Source: Pseudisothecium myosuroides (Eukaryota; Streptophyta; Bryopsida; Hypnales; Lembophyllaceae). Taken from it: a DNA stretch of 64,000 bases. Below the pieces are notes generated by a model, which saw nothing but the letters and a program-made list of their open reading frames with translations, did no database searches and was not told the DNA's origin. A program made the translations under genes and the position numbers. The stretch covers positions 30,770,224 to 30,834,223 of the forward strand of contig OX637287.1 in assembly GCA_951799445.1 (NCBI GenBank), in the 5' to 3' direction. Of the stretch, positions 1-12,290 are shown piece after piece (within the stretch, counting starts at the first letter, position 1; every line of letters begins with the position of its first letter).

Positions 1-1554
1 GGTTTTTGTGAAGACACTTAAATATGTATTTTTGAAGAGCTAATGAAGCGTTTCAAGTAGCTAAATATAAGTATTTATTATTCACCTAAGATGCTACATA
101 GATATACAATAGAACCTTTTTCAGTGCATCCACTCTGAGTACATAATATGCAATAAAGAAGTTGGTAGGTGGGCCCAATTTCAAATACTATTTTTGAAAA
201 GTAGTATAGTTAGAGGTCATGTTAGTTAGTGACCATTATTACACCTCTCTAAATGCATAAACCTCCTTTAGTGCATAGTCTTGGCACCATACACTAAGAG
301 AGGTTCTACTATACTTCAGGTCTTGTTTTTTTTAATTTTTCATATACATCTAATTCAATTTATATCAATGGGCTCATTGTTCTAGATAAATCCATTTATA
401 GTGGGCAAGCTTGTATGGAGTATATTGTTCCCTACCTTAAGACTATACATATACATATTGCTCAAAACTTGAATGGAATAACTAGTTGCAATTTTTTCAA
501 AGATAAACTTGGGTGTAAGTAGTAGAAGATTGGAAAAAAAATTCAACATGAAGTCAGGTGTATGACCATGACAACTCAAATGCAAACCATATCCAATCCA
601 CCAAGTTATGTTACTTAATGTCAATAATTTTTCCAATTGCTTTATCATTTTATTCACTTTTACAATATCACTATAACTAATCAATGTTTTGACTTCTAGG
701 CTAAGCCTTCATTTTACATAATAACATCTAATTTAAACAAATATCTTAAATAGACATGAAGTCATTTTTATTGACGTGTACGTATTAATTTAAAAAGGTA
801 CCCCATACTTCAGAATGTACTCAATATTAAGTCACTTTGCTTTTGCAAATAATTGATTCAAAATAACAATCATATGCAAACTATTGATCTGCAATTCAAA
901 AAATCACTATTTCAAGTAAAATTGCAAAGAATAACTAAATCATAATAATAAATAATCCAGTAGTAACAAAATACTGCAAATATTTTGTGGTTGGCATAGA
1001 GTCCAACCCAAACACACAACTATAGAATATTTATGTTGTACATGTATACCTTTGAAAGTCTCACCAAATTAGAGACATAACAAATGCAAGTGGAAATCAA
1101 TCAAATACCTTAAATGAACCACAATCTAAATCTTCCTAGTAGGATATTATACACCACATTAGTAGTCAATACACACAAGATTTTTTGAGCCTTAGCAACT
1201 CTTATTCCTCAAATCTCATATCCAACTTCAAATTTATTTTTTTGAAAAATTGTATGCCACATTTAATTGATTACATATATGCCAAAACTCAAAAAATTGA
1301 TGAGCATTTTTGCAAAAGATTTCCAAAAGATTTTGAAATTGCCCTAGCTGCCAAAAAAGTTTTAGATAGAATAACTTTTGATTTGGGCACTTGAATGGAA
1401 AAAATATAAATTCACACTTAGCTAGGGGACCAATATTCACACCTTGTGTCAAAATTTTGTGAACATCCTACCAAAATTGACTAGATACTAATCTACAAAT
1501 TTTCAATTATCCGCTCGATAGACAATTGTCCTTAAAGAGTTAGACTTCTTTGGG
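1..1554. other. AT-rich non-coding stretch
   Basis: I find no coding region, RNA gene or repeat boundary that I can support here. The open frames are short, AT-driven and without recognisable motifs. Homology to the 41-kb region begins only near 1555. Confidence 0.6.
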
Positions 1555-2358
1555 TATGTAGGATGTTTTGATGATTTTAGTTTAATAAAAGATAAAAATG
1601 GATTAAATTAAAAATTGTTTGCATCTTAGAAGACATGCCAAAGCACCATGAATGCTCCGAAATTATTATTAATATTATTATTAATATTTGAAACAAATGA
1701 AGGGGAAGCAGTACACATAACCAGAGGCCAAAACCCCAGCGAATTTTTTTTGGTTTTCAGACAGCTAAGCAAGTCAAACCGTAACCACCCTATGAACACA
1801 ACAGCAACCAGCATCTAAGCAACCGATTACCAAAATTGTTTTTTTCATTACCCAAATTCTTTTGTACTATGGAGTAATTTTGGAAACTTTAAATCACAAG
1901 AAAACTCTTATTTCAAATAAATCCTTTGTATTTATATTGTATTGCTGTGCAACCACTCTACATTCTAAAACTAAATTTAGATTGTCAAATTGTCTTCCAA
2001 AATGGTATTACAAATTCTAAAAGCACCATTTGGTTGCTTTAGTAGCAATTGTGCCAATAAACTTTTTTTCCTAACATTTGCTCCAAACTATGTGGATTTT
2101 AATCATCTCCACATATATTTGAGACTTTCAGTGCCAACTTGATCAAACATGTAATGGCAAAATCATAATGAAATAGGTCAATAATAACAAGGCCTCTATT
2201 TTATTTTATCAAGCATATATTGTGTGTTTTAAATAATGACTTGAACACCTCATAAGTAGGTTCAAATGAAGTATAATAAGAAACCTCTTCCTACATCTAA
2301 AAAAGTCTCTCATGAATTACATCATGGCTACTTTTTCTTCTTTATTATGCCCAAAATG

Positions 2359-2664
2359 TTAAAAAATATCAAATTTAAACAAAAGATCCGCATACTCTGT
2401 GGCTCCTCTTTGTTTTCGGTTTATGGAAGAACAGAGAGTTGGAGGGACATCTTCAAACTGTGAGGGTATTGCGGACGTTTTGCGCTTTGCAAGAGTTTGA
2501 GGACGAGTGTCATCATCCTTAATTCTTGTTGTTACATTCGGTTCTTTTGTAGGTTGTAGATATTTTTGTTTTGAAGCCTCGTCTTCTAACATTCTAGTTG
2601 TTGTACTTGATTCTTGGAAGGACATGTTTGGAAAAGATTCTTCCATGGCATCGTGGTTTGCCAT
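2359..2664 (-). pseudogene. Unrecognised 101-aa repeat-borne ORF, copy 1
   Basis: Minus-strand ORF of 101 codons starting MANHDAMEESF. I do not recognise the family. It is hydrophilic, rich in Lys, Thr, Ser and Glu, and has no membrane segment or zinc motif. Homologous frames exist at 41668-41973 (MANHNAMKESF) and 11317-11610 (MADHYAMKELF). A TATAAATA box lies about 145 bp upstream of the ATG (2809-2816), in the matching position of the copies. The differences between copies 1 and 2 are nearly all amino-acid changing, which argues for neutral decay. It may be the first exon of a transposon gene or of a captured gene; the downstream exons are not found. Confidence 0.4.
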
Positions 2665-2808
2665 TTTTCTTATGACGGTAAGAACACAACTACAAATATT
2701 TAGGCAAGAACCTAAGATATTTGAATGGAGGTGATAAATGAAATTTCACAAAAATGACAATAGAAAGAATAAATGTTTATAATGTTTTTTGCTTTTCACT
2801 TCTCTTCT

Positions 2809-2816
2809 TATTTATA
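2809..2816 (-). promoter_or_regulatory. TATA box upstream of repeat-borne ORF
   Basis: TATAAATA on the minus strand, 145 bp before the ATG at 2664. The same octamer occurs at 42117-42124 before the paralogous ORF, and a weaker version at 11755-11761. The conserved spacing suggests that the ancestral repeat carried a pol II promoter reading this strand. Confidence 0.45.
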
Positions 2817-3765
2817 CTAAAAAACAAATTAAAAGTTCTCATTCATAATCAAAGTAAAAGTTTTTATTCATAGTCAAAGTAAAAGTTTATCATTCATAGT
2901 CAAAGTAAAAGTTATCATTCATAGTACAAAATTGAGTAAAAATTCTCATTTATTAAGAAAGGTAAAATAAAAATAAAATAATAGAAAAGTTGGTTCATCC
3001 TTCTAAAATCTAAAAAATCTAAAAATGAAATTTAAAAAATATTAGAGTTTTAAATTTTAGTTTTTTGCCATAAAAATGTGACGGGAATTTTTTTTGTTGC
3101 CATTTAAATTATAGAATAGCTCTAACTACTCTTTTAGACCTTTTTTAATAGAATTTTGATCCTAAAGTTTGCAATGAGCAATGATACTTGATTTCAAATG
3201 CCGTAAACATACAAATATAATTTCAAGGGTTAAATTGTACATCAATGTGTACAAAACTATTGTGACAATCTTGAATTTTACGTGGCTATTTAAGCTTAAA
3301 TCGTTGATTATAGTGTACATTTTTTTGATGACTTTCAATCATGCCTTCATGTTTTGCATCTTTGAATTTTCCACCTAAAGCTTAGAAACAACAAGTATCA
3401 CTCATAACAATTGCATTTCATTATTTTTCCTAGATCATGATGTCCATTCTTTAATATAACAAGGAAATCTTTCATCATATGTTTTTATAGAATTTCACAT
3501 AGCAAAATTTGTACATTACAAATGTATATAAGAAGGAAATTCATCCTTGCCCCAACAAAATAACACTTCAAGCAATTGCCATAATAGAAAAAAATTACAC
3601 TAGCAATTATGGCCTTCATTTTTGTTAGTCATTTTTTACCAGTGCACAAGAAGCATGAGTGGAAAATGATATTGGCCTCTTTAGTAGTTTAGTATGCAAT
3701 GCACATGCTAATAATTGTGGTTCAATCACAAATTCACAATGTAGGCCAATAGTGATTTTTCTACT

Positions 3766-3837
3766 AAAGACATTGCAACACCTGGTTTAATCACTGTTGG
3801 CCTACATTGTGATTAAACCACGTGTTGCAATGTCCTT
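3766..3837. repeat. Short inverted repeat (hairpin)
   Basis: Arms 3766-3794 and 3809-3837 are reverse complements with two or three mismatches, separated by a 14-base loop. A second overlapping inversion exists: the segment 3738-3757 is the reverse complement of 3791-3810 with one mismatch. The whole 3.7-3.84-kb block could therefore fold in two alternative ways. Confidence 0.75.
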
Positions 3838-4512
3838 AATAGATAAATATGAGACCCTTGCACGGCCAATAACATATTCTATTTATATATACAATAAAAA
3901 TTAACAACCTACATTTTGCAGCTCAAACAACCTAAAAGTTGTAAACGTCAGATTATTTGAAGTCAAAATTAAGCTCAAAATTTTATCAAATTAAGAACCA
4001 TAAAGTTTATTGTAATGATCCTTAGTACTGTATATCTTCAAGATTTAAATCAGTTGTGCTTTGAAAATCTCGAAAAATTACAAAAAAATTGACTTTTTAT
4101 CGCCTGTTGTCTGCCTGTAATTACTGCCACCATATGTAGCAATGACAACATGTATTCCATGAGATGGACTATAATAAGTCCATTAAAATTGAAAGTACAA
4201 AATTTATAATCCTAGGCAATTCTAATGTAAACCATTGTTGTGTACTTGTGTATTGCTACTATTCACCCCAAATTTTAGGTGTTGACAAAATTCACCAATA
4301 TAGTTGAATGTTTGCATCTATTGGGTAGTTGGAGCAATCTACAAATTAGAAACTCCATTGCCAATTGTCATACGGTGGAAACATCCAAAACCATCAATAT
4401 TAAGGAATTCAGCATAGTTGGAGGCACCTTTTCCTTAAAATAATATTTTTGTAGTACTAGCAAGTGAAAATCATGAATATTAAAATAAAGTAAAATAAAA
4501 ATTTGGATGTAG

Positions 4513-4705
4513 TAGAGTTAATTGTAAAGTTCGTCCTGGGTTTGTAGCCTGGAGTCATAGAAAGGTTTAAATAAGAATAGTACAAAAGAAACACGGCACC
4601 AAACTTCATCAGACCTGAGTTTTGGTGCTCTAGTGAGTTTGGTCTTATGTTTTTCCTGAACTCCGGCTCTTGGTTTTGAGTTTGCTCACTTTACAATTAA
4701 CTCTA
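4513..4705. mobile_element. 193-bp MITE with TA target site, copy 1
   Basis: The ends are perfect inverted repeats of at least 17 bases (TAGAGTTAATTGTAAAG and its complement), with TA at both borders. A related copy lies in reverse orientation at 38569-38756. TA duplication and short length point to a Tc1/mariner-type MITE. There is no coding capacity. Confidence 0.8.
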
Positions 4706-4971
4706 GTATGTAATTTCTATAATTTTTCAAAGTGTAAGCTCCCTAGACCACTGAAACTGTCACATAGGTGAACCCTAAACTGAAATTTGCAAAAATCAGT
4801 AGTCAACAAATGAAAGTTAAGTATGTGTCCTTCAAATGGGTCAGCAAATAAGAGTTAAGCATTTGTAGGACACATTAATGGAAGCCTGGGGACAAATTTA
4901 GTGGCAATCTAGGAAACAAGAATGGGGACAAGGGGGCTTTTGGGTGTTTCTACCTTAGCCATTGCTAGTTA

Positions 4972-5051
4972 CCCCCTCTATTTTTGAATAATACCATTGT
5001 TTCCATTATAAAACACAAAATAAACAATAGTATTATTCAAAATAGAGGGGG
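4972..5051. mobile_element. 80-bp near-perfect palindromic mini-MITE
   Basis: The ends CCCCCTCTATTTTTGAATAA and its complement pair over about 32 bases per arm with only a short loop. TA occurs at both borders (4970-4971 and 5052-5053). The CT-rich terminus and TA target resemble a minimal Stowaway-like element. Confidence 0.7.
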
Positions 5052-5569
5052 TATACCATTGGAAGTGAAAATCTTGTGATTTTTTATTGAGTTGAAATAT
5101 TCCTTGCTGCATACAACATGGGAGAAAACTTATTGACCCTCATTGTCTAGTCTTGTTTTAGGGTTCAAATTTTAGAGTACAGTTCTTCATCATGATGCAT
5201 CAATATTTGGGTAGAATTGCTGGTCAGTTCATTGTTAGCCAATGAAATTGGAAAAATACCCGGTTGTAATTTGAAAACATTGGAAAAACCCAGTTAAAAA
5301 ATCTATAAAATTTCTATTTGGAGTAAAAAATAGAGAAAGAACTGGACTTGGAACCTGAAAAAACAGTTTAAACCCCACCCATTGAAGTCTTCAACAATTG
5401 AAAGCTGATTATCAAACTCATCTTGTCAAACTCCACCTGAGCTTCTTCATCTTCAACCTCTATTTGTGATCAGTTCCTGAATTGCACATGACTAATTTCT
5501 TGATGTGTTTTCAAAACATTGCCCAATGCTAGTTTGTTTGTTTTTTAATTTTTAATTTTTAAACACCAA

Positions 5570-5775
5570 CGGCTAGGGTTTCAAATGAGCAAGGTGAACT
5601 TCACAGGAGCCAGTTCTCTGTCTGTATAATCTTAACTTCATTCCTGATATTGGAAACATAACATAACAGGCTCTCATCATCATAAGTAACAGTCTTCATG
5701 GCAGAAGATTTCCTGCGCGTTGCTTCGGAAGCTCTATTTGGACATAACAAGGAAATGCTAGTATGCTGATGACAA
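5570..5775. repeat. Segmental duplication block b, left copy
   Basis: Homologous to about 42375-42525, continuing weakly at 43118-43135. It begins around GGCTAGGGTTTC and runs through the phrase tcttcatggcagaagattt. In the right copy, a repeat fragment and a TTAA MITE separate the two parts. Confidence 0.75.
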
Positions 5776-5904
5776 TCCATTCGGTGAGGCTGTTGTTGAG
5801 CTGTAGCAGGACATTAAATCCGTCCCGCCGGAATTTCTTATTTGCCACACATGTTAAAATTTGCAAATTCTGAATTCATATTTGCAATCAAAGAGCCCAA
5901 CTTA

Positions 5905-6822
5905 GCTAGGAGAGGTTGAAGGCCTTTTTTCTGCCAAAAAACACTCAAAACTGCTATTTCTGTTGCAAAGAGTAAACAAATTTGAAAAATGTTTTTTTTG
6001 CACATCTAACCGTAGGATCTTATACCTAACTAGTATGAGAATATGTGGAATTCTTTATAGATTTTTTGACCGCACAAATTGCAAGATATCTACATTTAAA
6101 GTGAATAAAATAAGTTTTTCAGCACATTGCAGGACTAGAATTTTTGACTTTAAACATTTTTAACTTAAATTTTTTGCACTATAGATTTTTGAGCTTTAAA
6201 TCTTCATGGTGGAGAATTGAGTTGAGAGTCTAGGAAAGAAAATTCAAAGAAACTTAATTATCATTCTTAAAAAAATTGTTAAATAGAAGTATGTACAAGG
6301 TAGAAGGAAAATCTAAAATACTCATATATTTTAGATGGAAAATGGACTAATCCCAATGGTGAGATTGTTCTAGCAAGTAAACTAAACCATGCAAAAAAAA
6401 ATGAAAAATTTGAAAAATTGCATTCAAAAATGAATCCTACAAGTTATTTATTTCAAAAAGTTGCTTTAACTACCCGAAAAACAAGAATGTCCATAACTTT
6501 CTCATAACAAATCCAAATGAAATGAATAAAAGCTTTCCACATAGACAAAAATATAATCTTGAGAAGAAAATTCAAAAATAAAAATTCAATTTTTTACAAT
6601 TTTTTTTTGCTTCCCGGGCTGCCCCCTATCCCCTGTTTTGAGCTTATTTGGTCATAAGTGTTGATTTCGGGCACCAATTGTGAAAGAAATTATATTCCCA
6701 CAAAGCCTATCAGTTTTTCTATCTTCCCTAAAGTTTCAAAAAATCACTACAAAAATTCAACCTCTAGGTACGTGCCCGAAATCTCCTTTGTCCTCCGAAG
6801 GAACAACCAAGTCCTTTAGGGG
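5905..6822 (+). mobile_element. TTAA-family element, type I, degraded left end
   Basis: Closely matches 19881-20812 and 47711-48644 over its whole length, including the internal blocks around TAACCGTAGGATCTTA (near 6009) and GCCCGGGCTG-like sequence (near 6615). The right end is GTCCTTTAGGGG. The expected left TTAACCCC is replaced by unrelated sequence, and the right TTAA has become TAAG-like, so this is the most eroded copy. There is no transposase ORF. Confidence 0.8.
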
Positions 6823-7337
6823 TAAGATTATACCCTAGAAATGGCACAAAATAGGGGGCTTTTTTTTACTTTAACCCCGGAAAATTGCATTCTCACCTTG
6901 CTTGTCCCACTTCGTGGAACGGATTCAACGTCCTGCTTGAGTGGTATTTTCATGCTAAGGTAGGAAGCTCATAAATAGAGCATCTAAGGTCTGGTCCGCC
7001 TTTTCATGTATTTCCTTGGACAGGAATATTTTTAGCTCATTTTTCAGACAAAGAGAAATTGATGAGGAATCTAATCCAAGTAGTTTCGTATTTTTCAAAG
7101 CATTTTTGAATTACTCCTGAATTTTCAACCAAATTGGTTCATAGGTCCCTATTTGTGACCCTAGGTCTTTCATAAATGGTTCACTTGCAATTCTAAATAA
7201 AAATGGGGAAAGCAAAGAGAATGATTGGCTCTTGCAATTAATAATGCTTTTTTCCTTGATTCATTCAATGACTATAGTAGTCAATTTCAGAACCAATTCA
7301 TGTCCATTTCATAGCCATTTATAGGGTCCGTTCTTAA

Positions 7338-7974
7338 CCCCTAACTGCCCGAGGCACCATATTTTGGTGTTTCCAAAACTTTGAAGTTAAGTAAAATCCA
7401 ACCAAATTGCTATTTTTAGTAGTTTATATTTTTGGAGAATTCTTTTTGAAGTCTAGTTTTAGGATCAAAAAGCTGATCTTAAAAATGAAGGATTATGATT
7501 TTTCTATTTAAGATTTTGTGCAAGGATACCCATTGCAATCTTGACTTCCTGTAGTGTTGAGGGCTCTTGGAAATGAGCCTCTAATATACTAGATCTTGGA
7601 GAAAAAATCACCTTAGAAACTCATTTAAAAGAATTGTAGAATAGATTTTGAAAAAACGTAAATTGATTGGGGTTGTGCATGCTAGACCCTATACCCTCAT
7701 ATTTTTTTAGTGACCAACTTTTTAGAGTTGACATGCAAAAAGAGAATTGAAATTTTTTCATAGTTTTAACACCCTCATGATCAAACATTATAATCTTTCA
7801 ATTTGTAAGTGATATTGTTATGTTTTCTTTTCCTATGTGATTTCTAACATGTCTAGTTTGAATTTTGTATGGTTACAATTCAAAAAAAATTGGTACAACT
7901 TATGAAAATGTTGACTTTTTGTTCAATTTAGAGCAAATTCAAGAAGCTACAAACAGGCCTTGGGCATTTAGGGG
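7338..7974 (-). mobile_element. TTAA-family element, type V (637 bp)
   Basis: Left border TTAA (7334-7337) followed by CCCCTAACTGCCCGAGGCAC. Right end CCTTGGGCATTTAGGGG followed by TTGA, a one-base decay of TTAA. The right half is the reverse complement of the element that starts at 63597, so the two are the same subfamily in opposite orientation. No coding capacity. Confidence 0.8.
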
Positions 7975-8214
7975 TTGATGCCCGCTCTGTTTTATAGCCT
8001 CCTACTTATAGAGAAAGGAAAACAAGCTCAGTCGCCGCCCAAAGTGGGTGTTCAACTGTCATCAGAGATAAGAATTCTAAGTCTTCGAGGTCACCATGAT
8101 TGTACAAAACTAAATCTGTTCAAACAAAAGTAATTTTGTATTAGGTCATTGTACGGTAGCATGTATCTTGCATGAGTGTATGATCGCTCAATGCATGCTC
8201 TTAATTAACTTGTA

Positions 8215-10335
8215 GATGATAAAGGATTGATGGTCTCAAAGTGACCAATTTCTTAGATAATATTGTGGAAAAGGGTAATTTATGCAAAATTTATAACACC
8301 AGAACCATTGAAGAAAATTGCATGTGTAGGAAAAAGATGTGTAGTTTCCTTACATACGATCCAAATCAAATTACTTATAAAACATGAATCCCAAATTTAG
8401 ACCTCTGGGTCCAATAATCTTATGAATTTTCCTTCCCAAACAAATTCAACTAGCAATAAGTCCATCAACTTCAAGATACTATTCCATGCTAAAAAATGCA
8501 TAGAATTGCAAATTGCAAATTGCATTGAAATTTGCATTGGAATTATAGTAAAGTGTATTTGAATATCATTTAACAACTTCTAAAGAAATAGAGGCAAGCT
8601 CATGATATAAAGAAGTTAGTTTGGCCTCCTAATTCACTATAGAGATCCTTGGGAAGAAAGTCCAAGATTTGTTGTGACATTGGAGTGGGCGAAAGAACAA
8701 GCAAGAAATGATATGAGCAATTCAAGTGGTATGGGATCAAGTATCTCTACAACAATTGCAAATACTCATTTCTAAAAAGCCCAATAGTAAAAATGCAAGT
8801 TGTAATTTCAACAAAGGGTGGCAATACTAGATGGTAGATGGTGTGTAGAAAAGATTCAATTATTGTTATATGATTGTGAATTTCACATGTGTATATTTGT
8901 TATAATGATCAAGTACTATTCTTCACTACGATTCCAATGCAATTTGCAATTTGGAAATCTTTCTTGTTGTTGAATCTGCCTAGAATCAAAATTTGTAAGA
9001 TTATTAGACCCGAGTGTACATGGGGCTCGACAATACATGAATGATATTGTTTGAGCTGAATTTGTTGCAACTGTATATCATGCATAAGTGTAGGAACTTC
9101 ACTTTTGGCGGTGGTGTTTGTAAAATGGACAAAGGTTAATATGATTGTTGCAAATTATGCTCCAAAAGCGCAAGGTTTAGGCAAGTTGGAGCAGATGATG
9201 ATGAAGTCAACTTTGATATTCTTAAAGTCCCTTGGTGTCAATAATCCCTGGTAACAAATACTCTCTCCATTCCAAAATGATCTTTTGGTTCCCCTTCTAG
9301 TTTTCCTAAATGTTTTTGTCACAAAGTGATCTTCCAGTTGCTCAAAATGATCATTTTTTGTTTTTGAAGATTCAATGAATGGATAAATGCTCCCTTGAAA
9401 TACTTAAAAAACAAGTTGAAATAATATTATTTTCAACCTTAATCTTGAACATTTTGCTCAACCAAAAGATCATCTTAGGATTGAGAAAGTACTAGAAATT
9501 TTCATTTTCATGCTAATGTAACCAAGCCTTGTAATAATTACATAACCTTCATGCCTTGAGCTTCTTCATCCTAGAGTAATGTCTAAGGTTGGAGATACTA
9601 TTTGCTCCACTTTAAACAATTTAATCAATATGGTAGAGTATCCTCTCATTGGGAATCAACATAGAGCTCTAAAAAGATCATTTTGAGTCTATGAACTAGA
9701 TCTGTTTAGATCAAGTATTTATTATTCAATGGATGAGGATTTTTTATGCAATTATTCAAAGTAGGAAGTTGTAGAGGGGCAGTTGCAAGCTACAATCCAT
9801 TAGTTTTGAGACAAGTTCTTTGTGCACTCTTGAGCAGGCAACTTGCATTCTTGTTGATTTTGACAAAATTTTGATTTTCAAACCATTTCAAACAAATTAG
9901 CATTGTATTATTGCAAAATTTAAAGGACCAAATTTTAGACCAATAATGTATTAATAAATAGAAGATTGAAGTTTTACTTTGCCAAAATAAATTATCTTGA
10001 AAATATGTAATTTTGAAACCTTTCATTTAATAATAGTTTGAGTAATACAATTGTAAATCTAGATTTTAATGAACACTTAAATCTAGATTTTAATGTTCAT
10101 TACAAATTCCATTTAAGAGTTTGAAATCTTTAACCAAATCCCAAACTAAAATCATCAAAAAAGTTCTTAATTTGTAGGTTTAATGAGACATTATATATAA
10201 TAAAATATCTAAAAATTAAACTATTAAAATTTATGTTCTTCTAACTTTTAGCTTATTTTCAAATATTGATAAGATGTTGTTTCTATATAATTACATTTTT
10301 TAGCAAAATAGTGAGTTACAATTTAATGGGTGATG
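8215..10335. repeat. Segmental duplication block c, left copy
   Basis: Collinear with 43850-45790, then 46800-46920 and 49803-49912. The right copy is broken by four TTAA elements plus one nested within them. This copy holds single TTAA sites near 10075, 10217 and 10323, where the right copy carries insertions. A Stowaway MITE is present in both copies. No gene seen. Confidence 0.85.
9261..9489. mobile_element. Stowaway-like MITE, left duplicate
   Basis: Termini CTCTCTCCATTCCAAAATGA and a matching inverted end, with TA borders at 9259-9260 and 9490-9491. It is the partner of 45052-45234 at the same place in the segmental duplication, so it inserted before the duplication. Its ends are more diverged than those of the partner. 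Confidence 0.8.
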
Positions 10336-11020
10336 TTTTGAAAGTTTGAATATCCTAAAAAACAGTAAAAGGTAGTGCATTATGACATGAAAACTAGATT
10401 AACATACCATGCAAATGCCTTAAGGAACTATTGAAAAAATAGTATACACCTCCGTCATATCCCATTCAAAGATCAATGGCCATCACCAGTAAGCCAAGTT
10501 ATACTACACATGCAACCATTTTGAATATAGTCAAAGTTTTTCTGTATTCATTCAAATGTAACTAAATGTAATTTGATATTTTTAGTTTTTTAATGTCTAA
10601 ATATTTTTTCTAGTCTTTGAAATGGTTTAATTGTAGTTTAATCTATATTGTCTACTATTTTGATTAGTCATTTGGAAATTTTCTAAATCTTAATTTGAAA
10701 ATTCCATTTTGCAAGTTGAAAATAAAGCAATAAATATACGTTCTTTTATCATGGTTTTGAATTTTCTTAAAGTGAAAATAAAATATTTATAAGTCTTAAA
10801 AATTTGATAATAAATAAAACATGTAATGGCAAAATGATAAAGAAATAGGTTTATAATAATGAGACCTCCATTTTTGTTTATTTCTCCATTAGTTTATCAA
10901 GCATGCATTTTATTTCTTAAATAATGCCTTGAATACCTTATAAATAGGTTCAAGTAAGACATAATAAGAGAAATTACTTCTAAATCTAAAAAAGACTCTC
11001 CATGAAATACATCATGTTTG

Positions 11021-11304
11021 CATTAGAGGAGATTTGAGCCTCCGGAAGATTGTTTCAAGGTTGTTCCCGATGCTAGGAACCAGTCCCTTGTCGTCAGAAA
11101 AAAAATTATAAATAAAAAATAAAAAATTGTTAGAATGTTAAAAAAATACTAAAAATTTTAATTTAATTTTTTAAATTTAAAAAAATCTGACGTGGCAGTT
11201 GCTTGGCCACGTCAGACTGATGATTTGGCAACGTCCCAATATTCCTGCAGAGTTCCCACAGTTCGGAAACTCGCAATCTCTTAAAGGCCTGAATCTCCTC
11301 TAAT
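11021..11304. mobile_element. 284-bp inverted-repeat MITE
   Basis: Ends CATTAGAGGAGATT and AATCTCCTCTAATG are inverted repeats continuing imperfectly for about 30 bases. The interior holds a second palindrome around TGACGTGGC...GCCACGTCA. The two homologous repeats at about 2330 and 41630 lack this segment, so it is an insertion. The target duplication is ambiguous; TA is possible. Superfamily unassigned. Confidence 0.75.
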
Positions 11305-11316
11305 GTCTTCTCTTCT

Positions 11317-11610
11317 TTATTTTGTCCAAAATGCTAAAAAATACAATTTAAATAAAATATTTCCATACGCAATGTCTGATGTTTGTTTTTGCTTTGCAGA
11401 AGCACGGAGAGTTACAAGGAATCTTTCCCGCTTTGCTAGAGTTTGGGGACAAGTTTCATCATCCAATATTCTTGTTGTTACATTTGGTTCTTTCTTAGGT
11501 TGTAGATGTTTTTGTTTAGAAGCCCCATCTTCTAATACTCTAGTTGTTGTAAGTGATTTTTTGTAGGATGTGTTTTGAAATAATTCTTTCATGGCATAGT
11601 GGTCTGCCAT
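11317..11610 (-). pseudogene. Unrecognised repeat-borne ORF, copy 3
   Basis: Paralogue of the ORFs at 2359-2664 and 41668-41973, starting MADHYAMKELF. The N-terminal 60 residues align, including a stretch ending in EPNVTTRI. The C-terminal half has shifted frame and ends differently. The frame upstream of the MADH start is open but probably untranslated. Confidence 0.4.
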
Positions 11611-12290
11611 TTTTTTATGACTGTAAAACACAACTAATAAATCTTTAGTTGAGAACCTAAGATATTTGAATGGAGGTGATCAAAAGAATTTTACAAAAAT
11701 GACTATACAAGGAAGAAATGTTTATAATACTTTTGCTTTCCACTTTTAAAAAAAATTTATACTAAAAAATAAATTAAAAGTTCTCATTCATAATAAAAGT
11801 AAAAATTATCATTTGTAGTTAAAGTAAAAGATATCATTGATAATCAAAAAATAAAAGTTTATCAATCATAGTCAAAGTAAAAGTTATCATTTATAGTAAA
11901 AAATGAAGTAAAAATTCTCGTTTATTGAGAAAAATGAAGTAAAAAATAAATAATAGAAAAGAAGGTTTATCTCCAAAAATCTCCAAAAATCTAAAACTTA
12001 AATTGAAAAATATTGGAGTCTTAAATTCTAGGATTTTGGCTTAAAAATTGGCAAGAATTTTTCTTGTTGTCATTTAAATTATAGAAAAGCTCAAACTTTT
12101 ATTTTAGAATTTTATTTATTTTTTATAGATTTATAGATTTTTAATCCTAAAGTTTGCAATGAGCAATGAAGTTTGATTTCAAATGCTGTAAATCTACAAA
12201 TTTAATTTCAATAGTAAAATTGTACTTCAATGTGTATAAGGCTATAATTGTGACAATCTTGAATCTTATATAGCTATTAACCTCTAAAGT

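Larger units (their letters stand above)
1555..3385. repeat. Segmental duplication block a, left copy
   Basis: About 1555-3060 is collinear and clearly homologous with about 41045-42365 in the same orientation. The part from about 2150 to 3385 occurs a third time at 10815-13250. Shared landmarks include the phrase around 2152 (aacatgtaatggcaaaatc) and the stretch around 2380-2660. A reverse-strand ORF with a TATA-like promoter lies inside all three copies. The third copy carries two further insertions that are absent here, so this copy serves as an empty-site reference. Confidence 0.85.
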
